Assembly (NCBI GenBank): GCA_035772735.1
Contig: JASDFA010000020.1
Location: 14,983,501 to 15,047,500 of the forward strand
From: Datura wrightii
Lineage: Eukaryota > Streptophyta > Magnoliopsida > Solanales > Solanaceae
Direction of reading: 5' to 3'
Length of the DNA: 64,000 bases
A program made the translations under genes and the position numbers. The notes under the pieces are model-generated. The model ran no database searches. It was given only the letters and a program-made list of their open reading frames with translations, and was not told the origin of the DNA. Of this stretch, positions 10,769-21,725 are shown piece by piece. How positions within the stretch are numbered: the stretch's first letter is position 1; every line of letters begins with the position of its first letter.

Positions 10769-13166
10769 AGCCTCCAACTTCGACTTTTCATTAAAGTTTC
10801 TTATAATTTCCAGTGAAAACAGAGGGTAAGCAAAGAGAAAGAGGAACGAGGATTATTTGATAATTTCCTTCCGATTACGCTGTCAAACGCGGTCCAAACT
10901 TGAATTAACCTCAGGTACCGAGGTATTTAGCAGCAGGGAACGGATTTTGTTTCGCGAAATACGGCTGACGAATCGTCGAGCTACCGAGCTAAGGTAAGTA
11001 GAATTGCTCCAAACTAGTGTCTATGTGCTCCTAGCTGTGAAGTGAATACTTCTCCCTTCTGGACTTCTGGAAAATAGCAAGTTTTTGACCGTCTTTCGAT
11101 AAGCCTAAGTTTAGGCTATAATTATATTGAAAGTGACGTTGTTCTTCAGGATAAAGCTATATTTAGTATTAATTGATATATTTATGAATGCAGTTGGGAG
11201 AAATAGCGGGAGTATTGACCGAGCCTCGTCCGACAGTCGGATAACTCGAGGTTAAGGTATGTAAAGCTAGTTCCTTCGGCAAGTTAGTAGCTTTAGCCTT
11301 GTATAGTACAATAAACTCCGTAGTAGAATTTCCGAAGTTGAATGTTAAGTATTGTGCAAAGTTCAGTAAACCTAGTTTGCGTTGTTATATCGTATTCAGT
11401 CTGAAAGTTAGAAAAGCATGTGCCCAAGGGCAAGTTAGTAGTTCAGATTCAGTACAACCTATTATGTGAATAGCAAGCATGTTGTAGAATAAAAAGGAAC
11501 AGATTTTCATAATAACAGTCAGTAAAGAAAGATCTGATAGACAGACAGTTATGGCTACAGATTAGCCATTCAGACAGATAGTATCATGGCTACAGATTAG
11601 CCGTATAGTTAAACAGAGATTGCAGAATCAGTATAATTAGTAAGAATCAGTTCAGTATAGAAACAGATCAGAATAAGAAGTTACATTTCAGATAGTCTTT
11701 CCAGTTGTACATGCTTGCTATTTCTACGTGCTATTTGTTTGTTGAGACTTGTTGTGGCATATGGGTACCCTTTTAGCATCCCCACCGCCCCTGGGTTATA
11801 GCTGTGTCGATATCAGATTCAGATACCGCCACCAGCTGGGCGATACAGTCCACCTAGAGGACGATGATGGCCGACCACCATGATAATACAGTCCAGACCA
11901 CCCTGCTTGCAGGGGTAGTTCAGTTTACTCTGCGCAGAGCCAGTCCACCCTGTTTACAGGGGCAGAACACTCTGTGTGCACTTGTGGCCGGGGGCAGTTT
12001 CAGATACAGATTTTTATAAAATTACCCTGTTGTGTGCTTGCACCCAGGGGCAGTTTTAATTACACACCCCGTGTGCACTTGCGCCCAGAGGCAGGAGTCT
12101 TCGGACTCAGACACAGTTTATTGTCAGAGGCCAAGGCCTAAGCTACGTACCCAAGGGGACCGATAGGAGGAGCTCACATTTATCAGATGAGTGGAGTGAC
12201 TTATTTTTGGTTGGTTTAGACCCGGGTAGGGGTAAATAGATTGTGTGTTGGTTGGCACCTTCCGGCTTATGGGGGTCGGTCAGGTATTGTGTGTATTTAT
12301 ATGTATATCTATTTATGTGCTATATACTAGCTACTAGACAGCAGACCGACGCGTCTACAGGCACGCCTCTGCCTTATCAGTACAGAAAGCTTGATCCAGT
12401 TCATTTCAGCTTCTTCAGATTCAGCTATCTCCTGCTGTACAGAAATGCTATCTATGTTATCTATATTCAGTCGTTTTCAGTTATATTATTTCAGTTGCTT
12501 TGTATACTCAGTACCAGTGGTACTGACGTCCAGTGGGGCGCTGCATTACTTGCCTGCAGGTACTCATAGACGAGGAGGCGATCCCTCGTGATTCCAGTCA
12601 GCTATTGAGTATTTAGCTCCTGTCATCCGGAGTCTGAATTCCAGAGGTGTATTTCGTTTTCTTTTGATGTACAGTACGGGTAGGTCGGGGCCCTGTCCCG
12701 ATCATTTCTATTATTATTCCTAGAGGCTTGCAGTCTGTATATATTTCCCTGTGGTCAGTCGAGCCGGTCGTGTGAGGCCGTGCAGCTTATTATAGTTATT
12801 TGTTATTTCTGTTCCTGTTGGCCGTGTGTGGCCATAACCAGTCAGGTGTGGTGACCTTGTCGGTCACGTAATTATTTAGCGTGCTATTGTTAAGCTACAG
12901 TGAACTAGACAGCATTGTGGCCTTGCCGGCCCGCATAGGTTCCCTTGACAGTAGTATGTTTCTGGTTAGCTGATTTTCAGGTACATGTGGCTATAGGCCT
13001 GTTGGCCAGAGGCTGTGTTTACAGCCGTTATATAGCCCTTCGTTTCCAAGAATTTGAGATAGAGCCAGCCAGGCACCAGAAGTGCCTAGGCTCACTAGAT
13101 AGTTGTCTAGGTCCTACTAGGGCACCAGGTGCCAGTCATGCCCCCCAGGGCGGGGCGTGACAAACT

Positions 13167-13178
13167 TGGTATCAGAGC
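13167..13178 (+). other. Gypsy-1 primer-binding site (tRNA-iMet)
   Basis: TGGTATCAGAGC, four bases after the 5' LTR end. Confidence 0.9.
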
Positions 13179-13231
13179 AGGTCGTGTCCCAGGGAGTCTG
13201 TAAGCCGTGCTAAGTAGAGTCTTGTCTATGG

Positions 13232-13249
13232 ATGTGTTGTGCACCACAT
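13232..13249 (+). promoter_or_regulatory. Leader hairpin with GTGCAC loop (gypsy-1)
   Basis: ATGTGTTGTGCACCACAT folds into a 5-bp stem (ATGTG with CACAT) whose loop holds the self-complementary GTGCAC. It lies about 55 bp after the primer-binding site. The same hairpin is at 56208-56225 and, with G-T pairs, at 42248-42265 (minus). A role in RNA pairing is an inference. Confidence 0.5.
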
Positions 13250-14689
13250 ACTATATGCAGGAGGCTGCGAGGCATGATAGGATGGTTACCCTTCCTTCTC
13301 AGTCAGTCGTGCTTTAGAGCGGTACAGTATAGGGTTGAGTCCCTAAAAACTTACCGTATTCTTTGATTACAGATACAAAGGTAGATCAGCATTATCCTAT
13401 TACAGGCAAAAGATCAGATATAGCAATAGAAGAGGGCATCAGCCAGTTACAAGATACTTACAGCAGCAGCAGGAGGTACCAGAGACCTCCCAGCGTGATA
13501 CCTTTATCGGTACTATTTCCAGTATACGTTGGTAACGTCAGAATAGGAAGTCAGAAGTATAATGTACATACGAGTTGATTTATTTATTATCTATATATGA
13601 TCTGATTAAGATTACAGACAAGGTCAGACCACCAGGTAAGTATGAGAAAAAGAGGGAAATGCAGGAATCCCAAATACATCCTTTCAGATATGATACAGTT
13701 AGATGTTTCTATTTGTTGCAATAAGAAAAGGGCTATTCCTACCTCTTGATTTTGATTTCAGTATAGTAAAGGGGCATAAGACTTGAGATGAGGTTGCCAA
13801 ATCAAGCAGTAAGTAAAGATGGGCTGATTGATCCTAGTAAGTATTAGAAAGTATAAAGAGCCCCTATGATTACGTAAGTTGTGCAGACCCTTATGATAAT
13901 AAGCCAGTAGAGAAAGTAAGATTGTTAGCTTATCCGAAGTAGGGGTAAAAGACCTGTTAGTGATGAATGCCGGGTAATAGTCAAGTTTGAGTCAGAAAAA
14001 GGCCAAGTCCGCCATATATGCTAACAGATAGCAAGATATACCTATAAGATTATAGTTATGATCCGGTTGTGACATCGAAAGGGGGAGGGGTCATGTGAAT
14101 CAGATAGGTCTGACTGCAAGTCAGGGGAAGTATGAACTGATACTTGACCAGTAATCTTGTTAACAATGAAGAGCAGGTACCTTGAACCCCAGAGTTCAGC
14201 TTAAGCAAGATGAGGGGAAGAAGCAGGAATGTCAGATCTTGTGGGGAAATTAGAATTACCCCTGGATTGATAGAATATCGTATTAAGGATTAAGCCTCGG
14301 GTTGACAGTAAGATTGCGGTTCAGAATACCGCAGTATGTCCGCTTATGGAGAAGTTAAGAAATTACTGATACAGCAATTCTAATTTAGTGTGACCTAGAG
14401 ATAAGGCCCAGCAGACAGTCATGGGCTCTCAATATATGTCAAGTAAGGCCACAAGATTCGTGTGTTGACCCCACATCGCAAGAGTGGCGGAATTTCAAAC
14501 AGCAGACAATAACCAAAGTGTTTATGTTTGTTACATCTAGAATGGGATGAAAGTCTAAGGAAATGATAAGTCAGGGCAGGAGATATTATTAGGCCGTAGA
14601 AGCGATGTATCATGTACAGTATGAGACTCAGCAGAGCATGTCAGAGATTATGTATCACCCCAGAATTCAGTACGTATTGTACGTAGCTA

Positions 14690-14695
<6 letters not shown>

Positions 14696-14723
<28 letters not shown>

Positions 14724-14733
14724 TATATATATA
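14696..14733. repeat. TA microsatellite
   Basis: Nearly uninterrupted TA dinucleotides inside the decayed gypsy-1 interior. Confidence 0.9.
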
Positions 14734-15891
14734 CAGATAATAGATGTGTTGTGAGTAGCTGCCTATAGGGGTTACAATTACAGATGCTGATTAGTACCAG
14801 AAAGCATGTACAAATTGCATTGCAGGACCCCTTGCCAAAAATAAAAAGAGAAAAGAGAGAAGAAAAAGAGAAAAGTGAAAAGAAGGGGCAAGTTAAGTGT
14901 GATTTATGTATGAATCCATAGAAATTGCCTCAGCTCTTAGTTATTAAGTTAATAGACTTATATGTTGTTTCCAGATCTAGGTTTTAGAAGCTTATAAGAG
15001 TTAGTAACCTGAATCAGGTAATTAGATGATAAGGGCGCAGTTAGACGGTCTACCGACCAGCTGGCGCCTGTATTAGCAGGGAAGCATCTCTAAAGATCAA
15101 TAACACTAGCGCATGTGCCAGAACCAGAATTAGAGACTGAATAGGTATACTTCAGAGATTAGCAATACTAGAATTGTTCCAGTATGTTAAGTGGCCATAC
15201 ATCGTTTTCCCAGCCTTGTAGGTGAGAGTTGACCTTAGTCAACCTAGCAGTTATTACAAGGAATACCCCACAAGTCAGACAAGCCTGTGGGCACCCCAAG
15301 AAAGGGGTCCACATCAGTAGTCAGTGACAGACTAGTACTTCAGCTGGTTCTCGTAAGATATTCAGATACAGAGCCCTATCAGAAGGCCAGTATTTACAGA
15401 ATAGCTCATAAGACTGAGAATTCCCCAGAATATCAGTATAAATCCAAGTGGATACACACAAGGCATAAGAATTGATAGTACCCTGCTAGCACAGTGTTTA
15501 TTAAGACCAGGAGATCAGTAGACTCCCCGTGAAGATCCAGAGATTGATCGCCTGGGAGTAAGTTTGATTAAGCCCAGCCTTATAGTGATTCAAGCAAAAT
15601 AACAAAGCAATTAGATGCCCACAAGTCTGCAGTATGCATGAACTATAAGTACTCAAGTAGAACAGTTAGAGCATTGTTAGACTACTGCCACATTCGGGTC
15701 ATTCAACCCGACTATTCAGTTGTTTAAGGTTATGCAGCCAGATCATTAGAGGTTATGATCAATATCAGGATCCTCTGATTAGATAAAGGCACAAGGTGCA
15801 CAGACGGTCGTTCAGGTTATCCCTGCAACAAATAGCCTTAGCATATGGCCAGAAGGCCAGATAAGCTCTAGTTACGCCGGCAAACTACCTG

Positions 15892-17597
15892 TTGATCTCT
15901 TCGGCAAGACAAGCCAGTATGACCGTCAATTATATGCCGAGCTCTCTAAGTATGAAAATCTTATATCAGTCAAGAAGAGGTAATGAAGCAACAAACGCTC
16001 TTAGCTATAGATCTATTAGGAGTGTGGCGTATGTGCAACCCGAGCAACGGGAGTTGGTCAGGGAGATACATCAATTGGTCAATTTAGCCGTTCGTGTGAT
16101 AGAAATGAAGGACAACAGAGCGGTAATCCAGAACACCGCCGTGTCATCCTTAGTTGTGGGGGTAAGAGAACGGCAATATGCAGATCCTGACATGGTCTAG
16201 CTTAAGGACAGAATCCTGCAAGGGAAGCGCCAAATTCGAAAAATAACAGAGGGTGGAGTGCTACGTTGTCAAGGTCGTCTATGTGTTCCAGATGTTTCAG
16301 GCCTCTGCCATCAGATCATGAACGAGGTACACTGTGCCAGCAACTATTTTCTCCACCCTGACGCGACACAAAAAAAAAGTACCATGATATCAAAGAAAAC
16401 TACTGGTGGCTAGATAGGAAAAAAAGAAGAAGGAGAAATTGCTGAATTTGTAGCCCGGTTCCTAACTGCCAGCAGGTGAAAGCAGAACATTAGAAACCAG
16501 GCGGTTTGATTAAGGACATAGTTGTGCCTCTCTGGAAATGGGAAGCAGTGAATATGAATTTTGTGGCAGGATTACCCCGTATCAGACACAGACATGACTC
16601 TATATGGGTGATAATTGACAGGTTGACTAAATCAGCTCATTTCCTGCCAGTAAGAACTACTTTCTCGGCCGAAGATGACGTGGAGTTGTATATCCGCGAG
16701 ATGGTCAGATTGCACGGAGTGCCAGTATCCATTATTTCAGACAAAGGAGCGCAGTTCACGGCCATATTTTGGCAATTTTTCCAAAAGGGTCTGGGAACGC
16801 AGATTAATTTGAGCACTGCTTTCCACCCTCAGACAAACGGACAGGCTGAGCACACTATTCAGACGCTCGAGGATATGCTGCGAGCGTGTGTGCTAGACTT
16901 TGGCGGTAGCTGGGACAAGCAATTGCCGTTGATAGAGTTTGCTTATAATAATAGCTATCACTCGGCTATTCAGATGGCACCTTTCAAGGCTTTATACGGG
17001 CGAAAGTGCAGATCGCCGGTTGGCTGGTTCGAAATAGGAAAATCATCGTTGATTGGGCCAGACATTGTTCAGCAGTCAGAGGAGGAGGTAAAACCTATCA
17101 GAGAACGCCTACTGACTACACAGAGCCGCCAGAAGTCATATGCAGATGTGCGGCGCAGAAACCTAGAATTCGAGGTGAACGACTGGGTATTTTTAAAAGC
17201 ATCACTAATGAAAGGGGTGATGAGATTCGTCAAGAAAGATAAGCTCAATCTAAGATTTGTTGGGCCTTATCAGATTCGTCGAAGGATAGGCCGAGTAGCA
17301 TATGGGTTGAATTTGCCTCCAGAGCTAGAATCCGTTCATCCCGTCTTTCACGTGTCTATGCTGAGGAAATGCATAGGAGACCCATCCAGAGCAGTCTCAG
17401 TCCAGGATATCCAGGTTACAGAAGAGCTGGCCTACGAAGAGGTTCCGCTAGCTATCTTAGACAAACAGATTCGTAGATTGAGAACTAAGGATATCGCGTT
17501 TGTCAAGGTATTGTGGCGTAACAGGAACCGAGAGGAGATGACGTGGGAGGCTGAAGAAGATATGAAAGCTAGATATCCTCACCTATTCCAGGCCTAG
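15892..17597 (+). pseudogene. Gypsy-1 integrase with chromodomain-like tail
   Basis: The first part (15892-16200) is the linker between RNase H and integrase (SVAYVQPEQRELVREIHQL) and ends in a TAG where gypsy-3 has a Gln codon. The zinc-binding part (16200-16505) is frameshifted. A long open stretch, 16506-17597, covers the catalytic core and tail. The second and third acidic residues are visible in SIISDKGAQF and GQAEHTIQ. The first acidic position is Asn (codon 16557-16559, VNMNFVAGLP) where gypsy-3 has Asp, so the enzyme would be dead. The end (VKVLWRNRNREEMTWE, ending at HLFQA) is the divergent chromodomain-like tail of these elements, which may guide insertion. Confidence 0.88.
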
Positions 17598-17834
17598 TCA
17601 GGCGACAGGTACATCCATATTATTACTTATGTAGTACCTGATGGTTGTATATGTATAAATGAGAAAGATTGATGTTTAGCTATCCAGTAAATCTTAAAGT
17701 ATTGCGTGCAGTACCTGTATTGGACTTTTCTGCATTTCAGGTTTTTGCTATAGTCCATATTACAGGGGAAACTCTGCCGAAATTTTCCTAAGAACAAGTT
17801 AAGCTAATTGAGTAGTCCTCTATATAGCAGTTTA

Positions 17835-17868
17835 CATTCGAGGACGAATGTTCTTAAGGGGGGGAGAA
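17835..17868 (+). other. Palindrome and polypurine tract of gypsy-1
   Basis: CATTCGAGGACGAATG at 17835-17850 is a near-perfect hairpin, followed by the polypurine tract AAGGGGGGGAGAA (17856-17868) that primes plus-strand synthesis right before the 3' LTR. Confidence 0.85.
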
Positions 17869-20480
17869 TGTTACACCCCATAAATTCCCGGCATATAGAT
17901 GGCCTATTCGCGTGTTGGTTAAGTGTATTTGAAAACCATACATGCTAGAAAAAGGCCTGGGGAAAGATCGGACAAGCGCCAAGTCGGCGCGTCGCAAGGC
18001 AAAATGCGACTTATAAATCGCATTCCAGGAATGCGACTTATAAATCGCATTCCCTGAATGCGACTTATAAGTCCAAATTATATAAAGCCTCCAACTTCGA
18101 CTTTTCATTAAAGTTTCTTATAATTTCCAGTGAAAAACAGAGGGTAAGCAGAGAGAAAGAGGAACGAGGGTTATTTGATAATTTTCTTCCGATTACGCTG
18201 TCAAACGCGGTCCAAACTTGAATTAACCTCAGGTACCGAGGTATTTAGCAGCAGAGAACGGATTTTGTTTCGCGAAATACGGCCGACGAATCGTCGAGCT
18301 ACCGAGCTAAGGTAAGTAGAATTGCTCCAAACTAGTGTCTATGTGCTCCTAGCTGTGAAATGAATACTTCTCCCTTCTGGACTTCTGGAAAATAGCGAGT
18401 TTTTGACCGTCTTTCGATAAGCCTAAGTTTAGGCTATAATTATATTGAAAGTGACGTTGTTCTTCAGGATAAAGCTATATTTAGTATTAATTGATATATT
18501 TATGAATGCAGTTGGGAGAAATAGCGGGAGTATTGATCGAGCCTCGTCCGACAGTCGGATAACTTGAGGTTAAGGTATGTAAAGCTAGTTCCTTCGGCAA
18601 GTTAGTAGCTTTAGCCTTGTATAGTACAATAAACTCCGTAGTAGAATTTCCGAAGTTGAATGTTAAGTATTGTGCAAAGTTCAGTAAACCTAGTTTGCGT
18701 TGTTATATCGTATTCAGTCTGAAAGTTAGAAAAGCATGTGCCCAAGGGCAAGTTAGTAGTTCAGATTCAGTACAACCTATTATGTGAATAGCAAGCATGT
18801 TGTAGAATAAAAAGGAACAGATTTTCATAATAACAGTCAGTAAAGAAAGATCTGATAGACAGACAGTTATGGCTACAGATTAGCCATTCAGACAGATAGT
18901 ATCATGGCTACAGATTAGCCGTATAGTTAAACAGAGATTGCAGAATCAGTATAATTAGTAAGAATCAGTTCAGTATAGAAACAGATCAGAATAAGAAGTT
19001 AGATTTCATATAGTCTTTCCAGTTGTACATGCTTGCTATTTCTATGTGCTATTTGTTTGTTGAGACTTGTTGTGGCATGTGGGTACCCTTTTAGCATCCC
19101 CACCGCCCCTGGGTTATAGCTGTGTTGATATCAGATTCAGATACCGCCACCAGCTGGGCGATACCGTCCACCTAGAGGATGATGATGGCCGACCACCATG
19201 ATAATACGGTCCAGACCACCCTGCTTGCAGGGGTAGTTCAGTTTACTCTGTGCAGATCCAGTCCACCCTGTTTACAGGGGCAGAACACTCTGTGTGCACT
19301 TGTGGCCGGGGGCAGTTTCAGATACAGATTTTTATAAAATTACCCTGTTGTGTGCTTGCACCTAGGGGCAGTTTTAATTACACACCCCGTGTGCACTTGT
19401 GCCCAGAGGCAGGAGTCTTCGGACTCAGACACAGTTTATTGTCAGAGGGCAAGGCCTGAGCTACGTACCCAAGGGGACCGATAGGAGGAGCTCACATTTA
19501 TCAGATGAGTGGAGTGACTTATTTTTGGTTGGTTTAGACCCGGGTAGGGGTAAATAGATTGTGTGTTGGTTGGCACCTTCCGGCTTATGGGGGTCGGTCA
19601 GGTATTGTGTGTATTTATATGTATATCTATTTATGTGCTATATACTAGCTACTAGACAGCAGACCGACGCGTCTACAGGCACGCCTCTGCCTTATCAGTA
19701 CAGAAAGCTTGATCCAGTTCATTTCAGCTTCTTCAGATTCAGCTATCTCCTGCTGTACAGAAATGCTATCTATGTTATCTATATTCAGTCGTTTTCAGTT
19801 ATATTATTTCAGTTGCTTTGCATACTCAGTACCAGTGGTACTGACGTCCAGTGGGGCGCTGCATTACTTGCCTGCAGGTACTCATAGACGAGGAGGCGAT
19901 CCCTCGTGATTCCAGTCATCTATTGAGTATTCAGCTCCTGTCATCCGGAGTCTAAATTCCAGAGGTGTATTTCGTTTTCTTTTGATGTACAGTACGGGTA
20001 GGTCGGGGCCCTGTCCCGATCATTTCTATTGTTATTCCTAGAGGCTTGCAGTCTGTATATATTTCCCTGTGGTCAGTCGAGCCGATCGTGTGAGGCCATG
20101 CAGCTTATTATAGTTATTTGTTATTTCTGTTCCTGTTGGCCGTGTGTGGCCATAACCAGTCAGGTGTGGTGATCTTGTCGGTCACGTAATTATTTAGCGT
20201 GCTATTGTTAAGCTACAGTGAACTAGACAGCATTGTGGCCATGCCGGCCCGCATAGGTTCCCTTGACAGTAGTATGTTTCTGGTTAGCTGATTTTCAGGT
20301 ACATGTGGCTATAGGCCTGTTGGCCAGAGGCTGTGTTTACAGCCGTTATATAGCCCTTCGTTTCCAAGAATTTGAGATAGAGCCAGCCAGGCACCAGAAG
20401 TGCCTAGGCTCACCAGATAGTTGTCTACGTCCTACTAGGGCACCAGGTGCCAGTCATGCCCCCTAGGGCGGGGCGTGACA
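17869..20480 (+). repeat. Gypsy-1 3' LTR (2612 bp)
   Basis: It matches the 5' LTR with only scattered single-base changes. The 28-bp length difference is explained by one extra 27-bp palindromic unit near 18030-18060 plus one extra A. TATA box at 18079-18085. Confidence 0.93.
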
Positions 20481-21438
20481 TGAACAGACCAAGACCAAGC
20501 TAAGTCAGACTTTTAAGATGAAGGACCTAGGTGAGTTAAAATACTTCCTAGGAATAGAATTTACAAGATCAGATAAAGGGATTCTAATGCATCAAAGAAA
20601 ATATGCAGTGGAGCTCATTTCTAAAACAGGAAGTGGTGGTGCAAAGCCAGTAGCTACTCCAATTGATATTAACAACAAATTAACTACAAGACAATATGAT
20701 GATAGTATCAATCCAAAAGCAGCAGAAAGTGATCCACAAGCTGATCAAGGAACCTATCAAAAGTTGATAGGAAAGCAGATGTATCTAACCATGACCAGGC
20801 CAGATATCTCATTTGGGTACAAACCTTAAGTCAGCTTCTTCAGGATCCAAAACAATCACACATGAAAGTTGTCCTAAGGATCATAAGATATATTAAAAAT
20901 CAACCAGGGCAAGGAATTCTACTATCAAGCACTCAAGACAATACAATCTCTTCCTTTTGTGATGCTGATTGGGCAGCATGTCCTCTCTCAAGGAGGTCTA
21001 TCACTGGTTACTTGATCAAACTAGGAGATTCAATAATCACTTGGAAATCAAAGAAATAGACCACTGTTTCCAGAAGCTCTACAGAATCTGAATATAGAAG
21101 CATGGCTTCTACTGTTACTGAGATCATTTGGATATTGGACTTATGAAAGATCTAGGTGTTGAAGCTGCCAGTAAAAATTTTCACTAATAGCAAGGCAGCA
21201 ATTCAATTAGCAGCCAACCCAGTCTATCATGAACGTATAAAATAAATTGAGATTGACTGCCACTTCATAAGGGAGAAGATAATACAAGGCTTGATTTGCA
21301 CCAAGTACATTCCTACTCAAGAGCAGCCAACAGACTTACTAACAAAAGGGTTAACCAAACTCCAACATCATCTTCTTAGTTCCAAACTAGGAGTTCAAAA
21401 TATTTTTTGCACTACCTAGTTTGAAGGGGGAGTATTAA
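20481..21438 (+). pseudogene. Copia reverse transcriptase end and RNase H, right part
   Basis: This resumes the copia frame after gypsy-1: MKDLGELKYFLGIEF, then TYQKLIGKQMYLTMTRPDIS, a stop, and the RNase H section (MKVVLRIIRYIKNQPGQGI, FCDADWAACPLSRRSITGYL, SRSSTESEYRSMAS, EQPTDLLTKGL). At least three stops and a frameshift break it. It ends with a polypurine tract GAAGGGGGAGTAT (21423-21435), after which the 3' LTR begins at 21439. Confidence 0.88.
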
Positions 21439-21725
21439 TGTTAGTGATGAGTTGGATTAGTTGGTTAGAATTAGTTGATGACTTCTTCTTCTTCTTCTTC
21501 CTCTTCCTCCTCCTCCTCCTCCTCCTTCTTCTTCTTCATCTTCCTCCTCCTCTTTCTCTTCCTCTTCCCTTCTTCTTCATCCTCTTCTTCCTCTTCTTCT
21601 TCCTCTTCTTCTTCTTCCTCTTCTTCCTCCTCCGCCTCCTCCTCTTCCTCTTCCTCTTCTTCCTCTTCATCTTCTTCCTCTTCTTCCTCCTCCTCCTCCT
21701 CCTCTTACTTTCAATTATCCATTGC
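21439..21725 (+). mobile_element. Copia 3' LTR start with long pyrimidine tract
   Basis: The LTR start TGTTAGTGATGAGTTGG directly follows the polypurine tract. From 21482 to 21709 comes a CTT/CCT tract of about 228 bp with a few A or G interruptions. The LTR end cannot be placed. Long leucine or serine frames here are artefacts of the tract. Confidence 0.6.
21482..21709. repeat. CTT/CCT pyrimidine microsatellite
   Basis: A mixed CTT, CCT and CTC repeat of about 228 bp, almost purely pyrimidine on the + strand, so it could form triplex DNA. Confidence 0.95.

Larger units (their letters stand above)
10579..13162 (+). repeat. Gypsy-1 5' LTR (2584 bp)
   Basis: The ends are TGTTACACC and GCGTGACA. 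A TATA box lies at 10762-10768, preceded by palindromic 27-bp units. The middle (11890-12110) holds several hairpin-forming units with CCCTG...CAGGG. The open frame at 12243-12569 repeats in the other LTR at 19561-19887 and is not a gene. Confidence 0.93.
13163..15890 (+). pseudogene. Gypsy-1 leader and decayed gag to RNase H region
   Basis: The first 300 bp match the gypsy-3 leader, including the hairpin at 13232-13249. The start of gag is also recognisable next to gypsy-3 (GTAGATCAGCATTATCC against the gypsy-3 gag start). Beyond about 13500 no gag, protease or polymerase motif can be read in any frame, and stops are dense. A TA microsatellite lies at 14696-14733. The length of this part is a little shorter than the corresponding part of gypsy-3, so it looks like a diverged interior rather than one simple deletion. 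Confidence 0.7.
10579..20480 (+). mobile_element. Gypsy-1: complete Tekay-type chromovirus, 9.9 kb, coding region decayed
   Basis: The two LTRs (10579-13162 and 17869-20480) start TGTTACACCCCATAAATT and end GGGGCGTGACA. A 5-bp duplication TGAAC flanks the element (10574-10578 and 20481-20485). The primer-binding site is at 13167-13178 and the polypurine tract at 17856-17868. Removing the element restores the copia gene on both sides. The LTRs are nearly identical over long lines of sequence, so it moved recently, yet of the interior only integrase plus chromodomain-like tail is recognisable. It was probably a non-autonomous element moved by enzymes supplied by a relative such as gypsy-3. Confidence 0.93.

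Noticed and set aside
13167..13178. Possible tRNA gene fragment
   Set aside because: Only the 12-base primer-binding site is present; there is no cloverleaf around it.
12243..19887. Two identical 108-codon frames (12243-12569 and 19561-19887), apparently a duplicated gene
   Set aside because: They are the same place in the two LTRs of gypsy-1, with no motif and no start context; duplication is due to the LTRs.
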